DNA of 64,000 nucleotides from Ochrobactrum chromiisoli (GTDB taxonomy: Bacteria > Pseudomonadota > Alphaproteobacteria > Rhizobiales > Rhizobiaceae). The translations under genes were made by a program, and so were the position numbers. The DNA is taken from NCBI RefSeq assembly GCF_026241335.1, contig NZ_JAPHAV010000002.1, positions 248,001-312,000 on the forward strand. The letters run 5' to 3'. The notes under the pieces were generated by a model, which worked only from the letters and a program-made list of their open reading frames with translations, did no database searches and was not told the DNA's origin. This document shows, one piece after another, positions 25,501 through 32,810 of the stretch. Within the stretch, counting starts at the first letter, position 1; each line of letters begins with the position of its first letter.

Positions 25501-25526
25501 GGGCGGCCTTCGGGCCGCTCTTTTTT
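25501..25526 (+). terminator. Strong intrinsic terminator behind the DUF2171 gene
   Basis: An eight-pair stem (gggcggcc/ggccgctc, with one G-T) around a TTCG tetraloop, followed by TTTTTT. Confidence 0.85.
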
Positions 25527-25639
25527 ATATTTAGGGCTAGACACATCGTCTCGAGACCCTTTCCATCCTTCGCGTCGGACAACCAATCCGACTCTACGAA
25601 TCTGCCACCAAGCAGGATCAACCAACACGAGGAGACTGT

Positions 25640-25918
25640 ATGTCTGAACAGGCACAGGGCGCAGGTGCGCGCGTAAATACGGGTGGCAACGCCTTTCCTT
25701 CACCAGACTGGAACGGCGACTGGAAAGGTCCGGAGGCCAGCCATGGCATGACGCTGCGTGATCATTTTGCGGGGCAAGCACTTCCGGCGCTAATCGAAAA
25801 CGCCGATCTTTCTATTCTTGACAAGATAGCCAAGGTGCGCAGCGTCTCTATTATGCAGGTTTTTGGCATCATAGCCTACGAATACGCCGACGCCATGATT
25901 GCTGCCAGAGGACACTAA
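25640..25918 (+). CDS. Phage accessory protein, function unknown
   Basis: 92 residues. The first third is Gly/Asn-rich and GMTLRDHFAGQALPALI (about 36-52) resembles a small family found in phage regions that begins MTLRDYFAA. The tail is helical. Strong ribosome site gagga about 8 bases upstream. The phosphoesterase gene follows with no spacer. Confidence 0.6.
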   Translation: MSEQAQGAGARVNTGGNAFPSPDWNGDWKGPEASHGMTLRDHFAGQALPALIENADLSILDKIAKVRSVSIMQVFGIIAYEYADAMIAARGH

Positions 25919-27181
25919 ATGCTTTCAAACCAAGAACTAACCCGCCGTGTTGCTGCTTATCAGCAGCACGGCACGATAACGAAGGCTGCACACGCATGCG
26001 GCGTCAAGAAGTCTGCGTTTCACGACAGCATTAAGCGCGCGGCTGAGCTTGGTCTGATGGGGCCGAAGGAAACGCTACCCGGCTATGCAATCAAAAGCCT
26101 GACCGAGACGCCTAACGGCACCTACATGCGCCAGACGAAAGAGGCTGGCCCGGTCTATGAGGCGACCGCCGGTCTAGCGGTCAAAGGCAAGACGACGCTC
26201 GTTAACAGTGAAGGGCGCATCGTCACGCAGCACATCATGGAACGTGCGGACGCCGATCAACAGCAGGCTGCAATCACGGCCATGGTTGAAGCGCTTAAAG
26301 AAGATCTGCCACGCGTATCGATTATGCCGGCGCCGAAGGGCTGTCGCGAGGATTTGTTGAATCAGTTCACGATAACTGACAACCATTTCGGCATGATGTC
26401 GTGGCGTGAAGAAACTGGCAGCGATTACGATCTGCGTATTGCCGAGCAACTATTGCTCGATTGGTTCTCTGCGGCCGTAGCGCAAGCGCCTGACGCTCAT
26501 ACGGCTATTCTCGCGCAGCTCGGCGATCTTATGCATCACGACGCGCTTGAAAGCGTCACACCTGCACACAAGCACGTTCTGGATGCGGATAGCAGACTTC
26601 AAAAAGTCATTCGCATTGTGATCCGCACTATTCGCCGCACTATTCGCCGCATCATCGATATGCTTTTGCAGAAGCATGAGCGGGTTCATGTTGTGATGGC
26701 GTCAGGCAATCACGATCCCGCCTCATCTGCTTGGCTGCGTGAAATGCTGGCCGTTATGTATGAAAACGAGCCGCGCATCACCGTCGATAATTCACCCAGC
26801 CTCTATTACGCGTTCGAGTGGGGCAGTACGATGATTGCCTATCACCACGGGCATAAGCGAGGTGTTGGAAATATCGAGGGCACGATTGCTGGCATGTTCC
26901 GTGGAATGTTTGGCCGCTCACTGCAAGCCTATGTGCATATTGGTCACAGACACAGCGACGACGCTCGAAAAGGCACGCTGATGTATGTCGAGCAGCATGA
27001 AACCCTCGCTGCGCCAGATGCTTATGCAGCTGGCGGCGGGTGGCTGTCAGGCCGATCAGCAAAGCGGATTACCTACAGCAAGCAATTCGGTGAAGTCGGT
27101 CGCGATATTCTCCGGCCTGAGATGGTCGCGGGGAAGTATGCGGCGGCGAATGACAATGTGGTTAATGCGAAAGTAGCTTAA
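25919..27181 (+). CDS. HTH plus calcineurin-like metallophosphoesterase
   Basis: 420 residues. The N-terminal ~50 residues form a helix-turn-helix (NQELTRRVAAYQQHGTITKAAHACGVKKSAFHDSI). The rest is a two-metal phosphoesterase: TDNHFG (about 151-156), GDLMHHD (about 201), the GNHD signature (about 262-265), HHGHKR (about 308) and HIGHRHSD (about 339). A DNA-binding start suggests a nucleic-acid substrate or a nuclease/phosphatase of the MPE family. An imperfect repeat of ATTCGCCGCACT lies within its coding sequence near 26625-26655. Confidence 0.83.
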   Translation: MLSNQELTRRVAAYQQHGTITKAAHACGVKKSAFHDSIKRAAELGLMGPKETLPGYAIKSLTETPNGTYMRQTKEAGPVYEATAGLAVKGKTTLVNSEGRIVTQHIMERADADQQQAAITAMVEALKEDLPRVSIMPAPKGCREDLLNQFTITDNHFGMMSWREETGSDYDLRIAEQLLLDWFSAAVAQAPDAHTAILAQLGDLMHHDALESVTPAHKHVLDADSRLQKVIRIVIRTIRRTIRRIIDMLLQKHERVHVVMASGNHDPASSAWLREMLAVMYENEPRITVDNSPSLYYAFEWGSTMIAYHHGHKRGVGNIEGTIAGMFRGMFGRSLQAYVHIGHRHSDDARKGTLMYVEQHETLAAPDAYAAGGGWLSGRSAKRITYSKQFGEVGRDILRPEMVAGKYAAANDNVVNAKVA

Positions 27182-27602
27182 AAATTGTCCATGCAGTAGC
27201 GATCGGAATAAAAAACATCTCAATAGCGTCAAAAATCATATTAGCACTCGCATAGGGAGAGACGGCATTCATCTCCCAATCAGAAAGCAAGGGCGAACCA
27301 ATAGACGACAGTTGTTTTACACGTTCAAAGTCTTTGTTTTCTGTCTCTTGTGGCTGCTTCGCTCCATAGAGCACCAGGAATCGTAACATTGTCCAGTTTT
27401 CAAATTGATCTTGCCTACTTGAGATTTGATGCTTGATTACCAGTCCACATACGGCAGCTAACTCTGTGCGAGTTGAAAGAACGTAATATAAAACTGCGAA
27501 GGGGGCGAAGTGGAAACATCGTACGATAAAACGACGTGTGAAATTTAAAAACAAAGTCAATCTCACCTCCCCACATCCCTTTTTCGAAATTATCATATGC
27601 AT
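27162..27602 (-). CDS. Possible small membrane protein, opposite strand
   Basis: Up to 146 residues; a hydrophobic N-terminal third (LTLFLNFTRRFIVRCFHFAPFAVLYYVL) and a hydrophobic C terminus (NMIFDAIEMFFIPIATAWTIFKLL) suggest two membrane segments. The start is uncertain: ATG 27602 or 27596, or a GTG/TTG further in, next to a ggggagg site. It lies against the accessory genes, typical for a moron. It overlaps the end of the phosphoesterase gene by 20 bases and may not be real. Confidence 0.45.
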   Translation of the reverse strand: MHMIISKKGCGEVRLTLFLNFTRRFIVRCFHFAPFAVLYYVLSTRTELAAVCGLVIKHQISSRQDQFENWTMLRFLVLYGAKQPQETENKDFERVKQLSSIGSPLLSDWEMNAVSPYASANMIFDAIEMFFIPIATAWTIFKLLSH

Positions 27603-27646
27603 TGCCGCCCACCAAGCGGCGTTTCACCACAACACGAGGAGAGAAC

Positions 27647-28084
27647 ATGCTTGAAGAAGCAGAAGACAAAGTCGCACGTGCGGCTGGTGAGGGTAGGCCC
27701 GTTATAAGTAACCTGCCAAAAACTTATAACGGCAACCATCAACCACTCACAATCATCGAAACGCCATACAGCGGGGATGTAGAAGCCAACACCGCATATG
27801 CACAGGCTTGCCTCTTAGACAGCCTGAGACGAGACGAAGCACCGATTGCCAGCCATTTGCTGCACACTCAAGTGCTGGACGATATGCAGCCCGATGAGCG
27901 GTCGTTAGGCATCAAGGCCGGTCTTGCCTGGTATCGCGTGGCAACGAAATGCGTTGTTTACACTGATCGTGGTATCAGCGGCGGCATGAAGATGGGCATA
28001 TCACGCGCTGAACAGCACGGCGTTGCCGTCGAGTATCGAAGCATTAAGGCGAGGGCAGCAGGAGTAGCACATGAGCAATCTTGA
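27647..28084 (+). CDS. DUF7768-like phage protein
   Basis: 145 residues from ATG 27647 (gaggaga just upstream). IIETPYSGDVEANTAYAQACLLDSLRRDEAPIASHLLHTQ and later VVYTDRGISGGMKMGISRAEQHG resemble DUF7768 proteins, a Rossmann-like family related to nucleoside 2-deoxyribosyltransferases. The GISGGMKMGI motif near residue 118 may bind nucleotides. The start and the substrate are inferences. It overlaps the HD-domain gene by 14 bases. Confidence 0.65.
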   Translation: MLEEAEDKVARAAGEGRPVISNLPKTYNGNHQPLTIIETPYSGDVEANTAYAQACLLDSLRRDEAPIASHLLHTQVLDDMQPDERSLGIKAGLAWYRVATKCVVYTDRGISGGMKMGISRAEQHGVAVEYRSIKARAAGVAHEQS

Positions 28085-28478
28085 AACAGCAATTGCAGTA
28101 GCGGCAGCCGCGCACATGGACCAGAAGAGCGACAACGGCGATCCGTACATTATCCATCCACTGCGCGTAATGATGGCTCAGGAGACGCCCGAAACGCAGA
28201 TCCTCGCAGTTATGCACGACATGATCGAACACACGAACACCTCGCTGAACGACGTCTATTCGTTTGGCTTTGACGACGACATTGTTCTGGCCTTGAATGC
28301 GATCACTCGACGCGATGATGAAGACTATTTCGTCTACGTGAAGCGCGCTTGCTCTAATCCCATTGCACGTCCGGTGAAGATCGCTGATCTGCGCGACAAC
28401 CTACACACATATCGCGACGATGAGGAACACCGAGCGCGCTACACTAAGGCGCTCGAAATGCTTGGGGAGGCCCCATGA
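28071..28478 (+). CDS. HD-domain phosphohydrolase, probable small alarmone hydrolase
   Basis: 135 residues matching the (p)ppGpp hydrolase half of RelA/SpoT: AAHMDQKSDNGDPYIIHPLRV (about 14-34), metal-binding HD in VMHDMIEHT (about 46-54) and KIADLRDNL (about 101-109) in place of KLADRLHN. No synthetase domain is attached, so the type is a Mesh1-like small hydrolase. Other HD phosphohydrolases cannot be excluded. It lies in an overlapping accessory operon with two other nucleotide-related proteins. Confidence 0.7.
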   Translation: MSNLETAIAVAAAAHMDQKSDNGDPYIIHPLRVMMAQETPETQILAVMHDMIEHTNTSLNDVYSFGFDDDIVLALNAITRRDDEDYFVYVKRACSNPIARPVKIADLRDNLHTYRDDEEHRARYTKALEMLGEAP

Positions 28479-28807
28479 ACCAATTCCATGTTGGCCAGAA
28501 AGTGGTCTGTATCGATTCAGTCGTTGGTTTTGAGCAGCTTATCGAGGTGAAGGAAGGCGAGATTTACGAAATCGAGTGGATCGGACCTTTCGAACATTAT
28601 ATTCATGGCTCCTACATCGGCGTACGCCTCAAGAGCGTCGATCGCGGAACTTGCCCGCAGTTTGGTTATGAAAACCCGCCTTTTGCCGCGAGACGCTTCC
28701 GGCCGCTTGTGGAAGATAAGTTGTCAGCGTTGCGCGGGCTGCTTGCTGACGGGCCTGTGACAGAGAAGTTCGAAGAGCCGAAGCGTAAGGTGAGGGAGGA
28801 TGTGTGA
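28475..28807 (+). CDS. Phage protein of unknown function
   Basis: 110 residues starting MNQFHVGQKVVCIDS, a small beta-barrel-like beginning (VKEGEIYEIEWIGPF). It overlaps the HD gene stop (ATGA) and the next start, so it is part of the same operon. No domain could be named. Confidence 0.6.
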   Translation: MNQFHVGQKVVCIDSVVGFEQLIEVKEGEIYEIEWIGPFEHYIHGSYIGVRLKSVDRGTCPQFGYENPPFAARRFRPLVEDKLSALRGLLADGPVTEKFEEPKRKVREDV

Positions 28808-29034
28808 TGGTTGTGAGTGACGGCGGCTCCACCAGCTATTACGAGCTGCCCGAGGGCGCGAGCGAGCTCAATGATCTGATCGAACACAAGGGCATGTCCT
28901 TTGCGCTCGGGAATATCTTTAAGGCTTGTTATCGATTTGGCGAAAAGGACGCGGCCAGCCGAATGTATGATCTGAACAAGATCATATTCTTTGCCGAGCG
29001 GTTGAAGGCTGTGGAACGAAAACGAGCGCAATAA
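28807..29034 (+). CDS. DUF3310-like phage protein
   Basis: 75 residues. ELPEGASELNDLIEHKGMSFALGNIFKACYRFG and MYDLNKIIFFAERL match DUF3310, a small phage family sometimes annotated as nucleotide kinase without biochemical proof. It overlaps the preceding gene and closes the phage block; a GTG three bases upstream is also in frame. Confidence 0.75.
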   Translation: MVVSDGGSTSYYELPEGASELNDLIEHKGMSFALGNIFKACYRFGEKDAASRMYDLNKIIFFAERLKAVERKRAQ

Positions 29035-29088
29035 ACGCCGTCCCTCCCGGCACCGGTAGTATCCTCGTAGTCCACAGTCGAAAAGAAA

Positions 29089-29114
29089 AGGGCTTCGGAT
29101 TTAACCGAAGCCCT
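29089..29114. terminator. Bidirectional terminator at the phage-host junction
   Basis: A 10-bp perfect stem (agggcttcgg/ccgaagccct) with a 6-base loop. On the minus strand it is followed by a T-rich tract (cttttctttt), so it certainly ends the 30237-29143 gene, and it can also stop transcripts from the phage side. Confidence 0.8.
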
Positions 29115-29142
29115 GCTCTCAATTTTTATTAATCGTCGGATC

Positions 29143-30237
29143 TTACTTGCGGTAAGCTAAGCCACCCCAAATTCTGCCTTCATCGCGATGACGACCACCG
29201 TGTACGGCTCCGATATATGCGGCAGCTGCGGCAACAAGTGCAGATGCTGCAAGAAGGAATGCAGTGAGAATGCCAGTTATCCGAGCCTTTTCAGCAGCGT
29301 CTGCTGCTTTAGCTTTTACTTCTTCTGCCGTTTTTTGAGCCTGTGCCTGTATGTCAGCAAGTGTCTTTTGAGCTTCGTCAACCTTCTTTTGAGCGTCAGT
29401 GCGCAGAGTCTGAACGCGTTCAATCGTTTGGTTTACACGAGTTTGAGCATCGTTTTGACTTAAGCCGGTTCGAGCGGCAACCTGATTGGTGAGCCATGCG
29501 CGATCTGGATCGGAGATTTCACCAGTGGTAAGCAAGTTTCCAAAAATACCACTTATCTGCCGCTGAAAATCCGCCAAATTCTGCGTTTCCTGACCAGCAA
29601 CAGAGTTACCTTGGCTATCTGTGCGTAGCAGAGTATCGGTGAGGTAATCTAACGGATTGGTTTTCAATCCTTGAGGCAGCATCTGTTCGACAGATGGAGC
29701 GGCAGCTTGTCCTGCACCCTGAGCCAAACCTGATACTGCCTGTCCTGCTCCTGAAATGACGCCACCTGCCAACTGACCAGCTCCTTGAGCTGAGCCGCCA
29801 ACAACAGTGCCTGCGGTTTGGACTGCTGTTTCAGCGGCACTTCCAACAGCTTTCGCACCGCCTGAAATAACGCTGACAAGCATGAGAGCAGATACGATTG
29901 TACCAAGGCCCCAAACCACTAGGCCATTCAATCCGTCTCGAACGGTTGCTTCATCGCGCGTTGCCGTTCCAGACGGGCGGCGCATTCTTCCGGTGATATA
30001 ACCACCGAGCATATAAGAAGCTACCATTGATATGATAATAAAAAGGGCAGTAATCACGAGCCAAACTGCACTAATGTCTCCTCCATCATCGACGGAGAAC
30101 GAACTTAAACCAAGTCCACCAGCAAATGTGGTCAGAACAACCATTACACCTGATGCGACCGTTGCTCCAGCAAAAATAGCCGCCCAATCGACATAGCTGC
30201 GATCAGGTGCGTTTTCTACGACAGTTGGATCTACCAT
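29143..30237 (-). CDS. Membrane protein with apolipoprotein-like helical region
   Basis: 364 residues from ATG 30237, beginning MVDPTVVENAPDRSYVDWAA. Four hydrophobic segments are visible: about 20-42, 57-78, 110-130 (WGLGTIVSALMLVSVISGG) and near the C terminus (ILTAFLLAASALVAAAAAYIGA). Between the third and fourth lie Gly/Ala repeats (AGGVISGAGQAVSGLAQGAGQAA) and a long charged coiled coil. The start overlaps the stop of a 24-residue protein (TGATG). A weak EcfG-like motif (GAAAC-N16-AGTT, 30391-30415) lies upstream. Function unknown; related proteins occur in Rhizobiales stress clusters. Confidence 0.7.
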   Translation of the reverse strand: MVDPTVVENAPDRSYVDWAAIFAGATVASGVMVVLTTFAGGLGLSSFSVDDGGDISAVWLVITALFIIISMVASYMLGGYITGRMRRPSGTATRDEATVRDGLNGLVVWGLGTIVSALMLVSVISGGAKAVGSAAETAVQTAGTVVGGSAQGAGQLAGGVISGAGQAVSGLAQGAGQAAAPSVEQMLPQGLKTNPLDYLTDTLLRTDSQGNSVAGQETQNLADFQRQISGIFGNLLTTGEISDPDRAWLTNQVAARTGLSQNDAQTRVNQTIERVQTLRTDAQKKVDEAQKTLADIQAQAQKTAEEVKAKAADAAEKARITGILTAFLLAASALVAAAAAYIGAVHGGRHRDEGRIWGGLAYRK

Positions 30238-30311
30238 CAACGTAATCCCAGAAAAGAGAGGATGAACAACACAATGACTACTAGTCCCACTAAATAGATG
30301 ATGGAGTTCAT
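30237..30311 (-). CDS. 24-residue hydrophobic small protein
   Basis: MNSIIYLVGLVVIVLFILS plus a short Phe/Leu/Arg tail: one membrane span. A strong ribosome site (aaggagataacc) lies upstream and its TGA overlaps the start of the larger membrane protein, so the two are co-translated. It is too short for normal gene finders. Probably a small membrane subunit or leader. Confidence 0.75.
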   Translation of the reverse strand: MNSIIYLVGLVVIVLFILSFLGLR

Positions 30312-30441
30312 GTTGGTTATCTCCTTTAAATAGTAACAGTGTCCGGTTGGCCGGCATATTATGTGTCGGGATTTACTCTCTCTTTGACAAAACTCGTTAG
30401 TCAGTAAAAGGTTTCAGTGATTGCTAAACTTATTTAAGCTA

Positions 30442-30624
30442 TCAATCCTTTGATCGATCTGGATAGGGCTCATTCGGCAGCTTTTTCTTCGGATTACCTG
30501 GAGCATTGGTTTGCTCGTGCGTAGGCTTTTCCTGATGATCTCTTTGTTCAATTGGCGAAGGGTCAGTCGCTTGGTGCTCACGATGAAGATCATGGTCTGA
30601 CCATGGGCTTTTCTTTTTATTCAT
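30442..30624 (-). CDS. Small hydrophilic protein, possible disordered stress protein
   Basis: 60 residues, rich in Lys, Asp, His, Pro and Gln (MNKKKSPWSDHDLHREHQ at the start), with no hydrophobic core and probably unfolded. Ribosome site caggagtg lies about 7 bases upstream. It follows the terminator of the DUF892 gene on the same strand, so it needs its own promoter or read-through. Unknown function; similar low-complexity proteins are stress-induced. Confidence 0.6.
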   Translation of the reverse strand: MNKKKSPWSDHDLHREHQATDPSPIEQRDHQEKPTHEQTNAPGNPKKKLPNEPYPDRSKD

Positions 30625-30646
30625 TTAATCACTCCTGAAATGGGAA

Positions 30647-30666
30647 AACCCCGCCGAAGCGGGGTT
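30647..30666 (-). terminator. Intrinsic terminator behind the DUF892 gene
   Basis: A perfect stem accccgc/gcggggt around the tetraloop cgaa, followed on the minus strand by TTTT. Confidence 0.8.
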
Positions 30667-30673
30667 CAAGAAG

Positions 30674-31171
30674 TTAGGCAGCCTTCAAATTAATTTTAGT
30701 TTCTGCTAATTTGGTCAAGTCGTGATCAGTTTGACCTTCTTCTTGCAGCGTTGCGTCAAGAAGCTTTGCCACGTCCTTGTGACCAAGCTCTGTGGCCCAG
30801 CGTTTAAGAGTCCCGTAACGGGTAATTTCATAATGTTCGACGGCCTGTGCAGAAGATATGAGGCCTGCGTCAAGGGCTTTTGTACCCTTGAATTCATCCA
30901 TTATTTCTTCGCCTTCAGCGATAATTCCCTCAATCGCATCGCAGGTTTTACCTTGAGCGCGCCTTCCCAAAATTTCGAAGACCTGCTGAAGCCGTTCAAT
31001 GTGCTCCTGAGTTTGTTCTTTATGCTTTTCGAATGCTGCTTTGAGTTCAGGCGCCACAGCGGCTCTGGCCATTTTTGGTAGTGACTTGACGATTTTCCGC
31101 TCGGCATAATAAATATCCTTGAGCGTGTCGTAGAACAAGTCGTCTAGCGTCTTTTCCTTGGAACTCGGCAT
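30674..31171 (-). CDS. DUF892 ferritin-like (YciF) protein
   Basis: 165 residues from ATG 31171 (ggagag upstream). A four-helix ferritin-like protein: LFYDTLKDIYYAERKIVKSLPKMARAA opens helix A with Glu; EKHKEQTQEHIERLQQVFE, the AVEHYEITRYGTL stretch with E and H, and EEGQTDHDLTKLAE give the di-iron-type pattern. The family is induced by general and osmotic stress. A perfect EcfG promoter lies 41 bases upstream of the start. Confidence 0.9.
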   Translation of the reverse strand: MPSSKEKTLDDLFYDTLKDIYYAERKIVKSLPKMARAAVAPELKAAFEKHKEQTQEHIERLQQVFEILGRRAQGKTCDAIEGIIAEGEEIMDEFKGTKALDAGLISSAQAVEHYEITRYGTLKRWATELGHKDVAKLLDATLQEEGQTDHDLTKLAETKINLKAA

Positions 31172-31211
31172 TTTTCTCTCCATTAGAGTTTATGCCCCTG
31201 CATCGAGACTC

Positions 31212-31236
31212 AACGCTCTTGGATGCTCTTGGTTCC
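31212..31236 (-). promoter_or_regulatory. EcfG-type promoter of the DUF892 gene
   Basis: On the minus strand GGAAC (31236-31232), 16 bases and CGTT (31215-31212) match the EcfG sigma consensus exactly. The distance of the -10 to the start codon (about 41 bases) leaves room for a short leader with its ribosome site. Confidence 0.85.
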
Positions 31237-31301
31237 GCGGCTGAAACCTAATTTTTTTGACGCAGATAGGATAAACTACTCATTCTTGAGGAATTAAATT
31301 C

Positions 31302-31976
31302 CTAAAACAGCTTAGGCTGGCCGTCATTGTCATTGCTGGTCGATAGATCGATCAAATCGGCATCCGGCAATGGCTTCTGCATTTCCTTGGCTTCATCCCA
31401 TGGCGCACGTAACCAGGTATCGATTTCCTCTGTCGTGCGCAGGATGACGGGCATCGCTTTGGGATGGACAGGCTTGACTACGGCGTTGGGCTCGGTGGTC
31501 AGGAACGCGAAGATATCAACCTCAACTGGTCCTTCCTTCTTCTTCCGCACACCTTTCCAACTTGTCCATATGCCAGCGAACGCAAAGAGTGGCTTTTCTT
31601 CATTCAGCGCGAACCAATGCAGCGGTTTGCGTTTTGTCTTTGGATCTGGTGTTTGGCCGTATTCTGAGAAGGATGTGGCAGGTACAACACAGCGGCTTTC
31701 AACACCCTGCCAGCGTCTCCAATGGGGAGAGGTGAGGTTGCGTATATTCGTTACACCGCTGTCAGCTTCGCCTTTAACATACATAGGCGGGGTGGGCATG
31801 CCCCAGCGAAGGTGTGCTAACTCATGCTCGTCTTCAGCAAGATTTCGTAGAACCGGAGCCGGATAATCTGGGTAGACATCAAGCCGAGGATCAACGCGGT
31901 TTGTCACGTCTCCGAATTTTGGAAACAGCCGGCGCATGGCTTCGTGTGTCGTGGTGAGATTATAAAGATTGCACAT
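31302..31976 (-). CDS. SRAP-domain protein (HMCES/YedK-type abasic-site crosslinker)
   Basis: 224 residues starting MCNLYNLTT. After Met removal Cys2 becomes N-terminal and forms a thiazolidine crosslink to abasic sites in ssDNA. Further SRAP signatures are LAHLRWGMPTPP, TNIRNLTSPHWRRW, CVVPATSFSEYG (with the Glu of the active site) and HPKAMPVIL with its His. The start is fixed by Cys2; a longer in-frame start would bury it. It is the last gene of a minus-strand run with three small genes. Confidence 0.93.
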   Translation of the reverse strand: MCNLYNLTTTHEAMRRLFPKFGDVTNRVDPRLDVYPDYPAPVLRNLAEDEHELAHLRWGMPTPPMYVKGEADSGVTNIRNLTSPHWRRWQGVESRCVVPATSFSEYGQTPDPKTKRKPLHWFALNEEKPLFAFAGIWTSWKGVRKKKEGPVEVDIFAFLTTEPNAVVKPVHPKAMPVILRTTEEIDTWLRAPWDEAKEMQKPLPDADLIDLSTSNDNDGQPKLF

Positions 31977-32031
31977 GCGATCCTCCGGCATAAGAGAGAA
32001 TAGCGCGCAATTTATTGCCGTCCAGTCGCCC

Positions 32032-32274
32032 TTACCTCGGTGCTCGATAAACTACGAATTCGCTCTGCCCTTTCATCGTGCATGCCGCACACCGAAGCTT
32101 CCATTGATGCTGTCGTAAAGGTTTGTCTCTGCCGATTTTACGTGTAACTTCCTTTGTATCCACATTGTTAACATGTCCGCATCGTGTGCAAAGCGCACAC
32201 AGAATAGCCCACGGCTCCAAATCAACAATGCGGGTGAACGCGTCAATTTTCTCGTGTGAAGGTGGCCTTGGCAT
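32032..32274 (-). CDS. Small zinc-ribbon-like protein
   Basis: 80 residues from ATG 32274 (an in-frame ATG at 32304 would add ten). Two Cys pairs, CALCTRCGH and RCAAC, could bind one zinc. The rest is basic. It lies between the SRAP gene and another small gene, in the same direction. Unknown function, possibly DNA-binding. Confidence 0.6.
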   Translation of the reverse strand: MPRPPSHEKIDAFTRIVDLEPWAILCALCTRCGHVNNVDTKEVTRKIGRDKPLRQHQWKLRCAACTMKGQSEFVVYRAPR

Positions 32275-32279
32275 GCGAT

Positions 32280-32519
32280 TTATCGAACGACAATTCGTTC
32301 CCATATGCCATCGCCAAAAGGCTTGCCGCCATGACGACGCATGAAAACGCTCATGCGTCTTTCTGAAGGGAAGCTGAACACACAGAAATATATCCCAGCC
32401 TTTCTAGCCATGCGGTGTATCGAATGCGCTCCGAGGCGTCCTGCGTCTCTGTGCACTTCACGCCGAGCGCACTTCAATGCGTATGCTTCAGGAAGGGCGA
32501 CTTGAAACATCTTCATCAC
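32280..32519 (-). CDS. Small basic protein, function unknown
   Basis: 79 residues with many Arg and His (RREVHRDAGRLGAHSIHRMARKAG, positive stretch). The start overlaps the stop of the upstream gene (ATGA-type) and it is probably translationally coupled. No domain recognised. Confidence 0.5.
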   Translation of the reverse strand: MMKMFQVALPEAYALKCARREVHRDAGRLGAHSIHRMARKAGIYFCVFSFPSERRMSVFMRRHGGKPFGDGIWERIVVR

Positions 32520-32701
32520 GCAGCCCTCTTAAATATCACGCCACGTTGGCCATGTGTGAGCGCAAGGTGCGACAGCTCTACTTCGCGAGCGAGAAAGTCT
32601 CGGTCTTTAAGGAGCGCCTCTATAGCCGCGCGCACATCCCCGCCGTGGTAAGTGAGAACCATCTCAATTTCGTGTTCATAATTCTGCACAAGGGTATTCA
32701 T
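32516..32701 (-). CDS. Small conserved-type protein heading the SRAP operon
   Basis: 61 residues: MNTLVQNYEHEIEMVLTYHG, then DVRAAIEALLKDRDFLAREVELSHLALTHG. The YHGGDVRAAIEALL core is a pattern I recognise from small Rhizobiales hypothetical proteins. Strong site caggaga nine bases upstream. First gene of a coupled series. Confidence 0.65.
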   Translation of the reverse strand: MNTLVQNYEHEIEMVLTYHGGDVRAAIEALLKDRDFLAREVELSHLALTHGQRGVIFKRAA

Positions 32702-32786
32702 GGATTTCTCCTGAATTGTTGAATGTTCTTATTTTGTTCTAATTTTAAGTTTCTGTCAACATCAACGAACCAGGCTTTTTTAATTG

Positions 32787-32810
32787 GTTACATTTTGGGT
32801 TACATTTTGG
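32787..32810 (+). repeat. Tandem duplication of a 12-base unit
   Basis: gttacattttgg occurs twice in direct succession (32787-32798 and 32799-32810), about 90 bases upstream of the start of the SRAP operon's first gene. Possible regulator binding sites. Confidence 0.6.

Noticed and set aside
26600-26660. Possible CRISPR or minisatellite from repeated attcgccgcact
   Set aside because: Only two to three short degenerate units inside a coding sequence that reads as an Arg/Ile-rich helix; no spacers.
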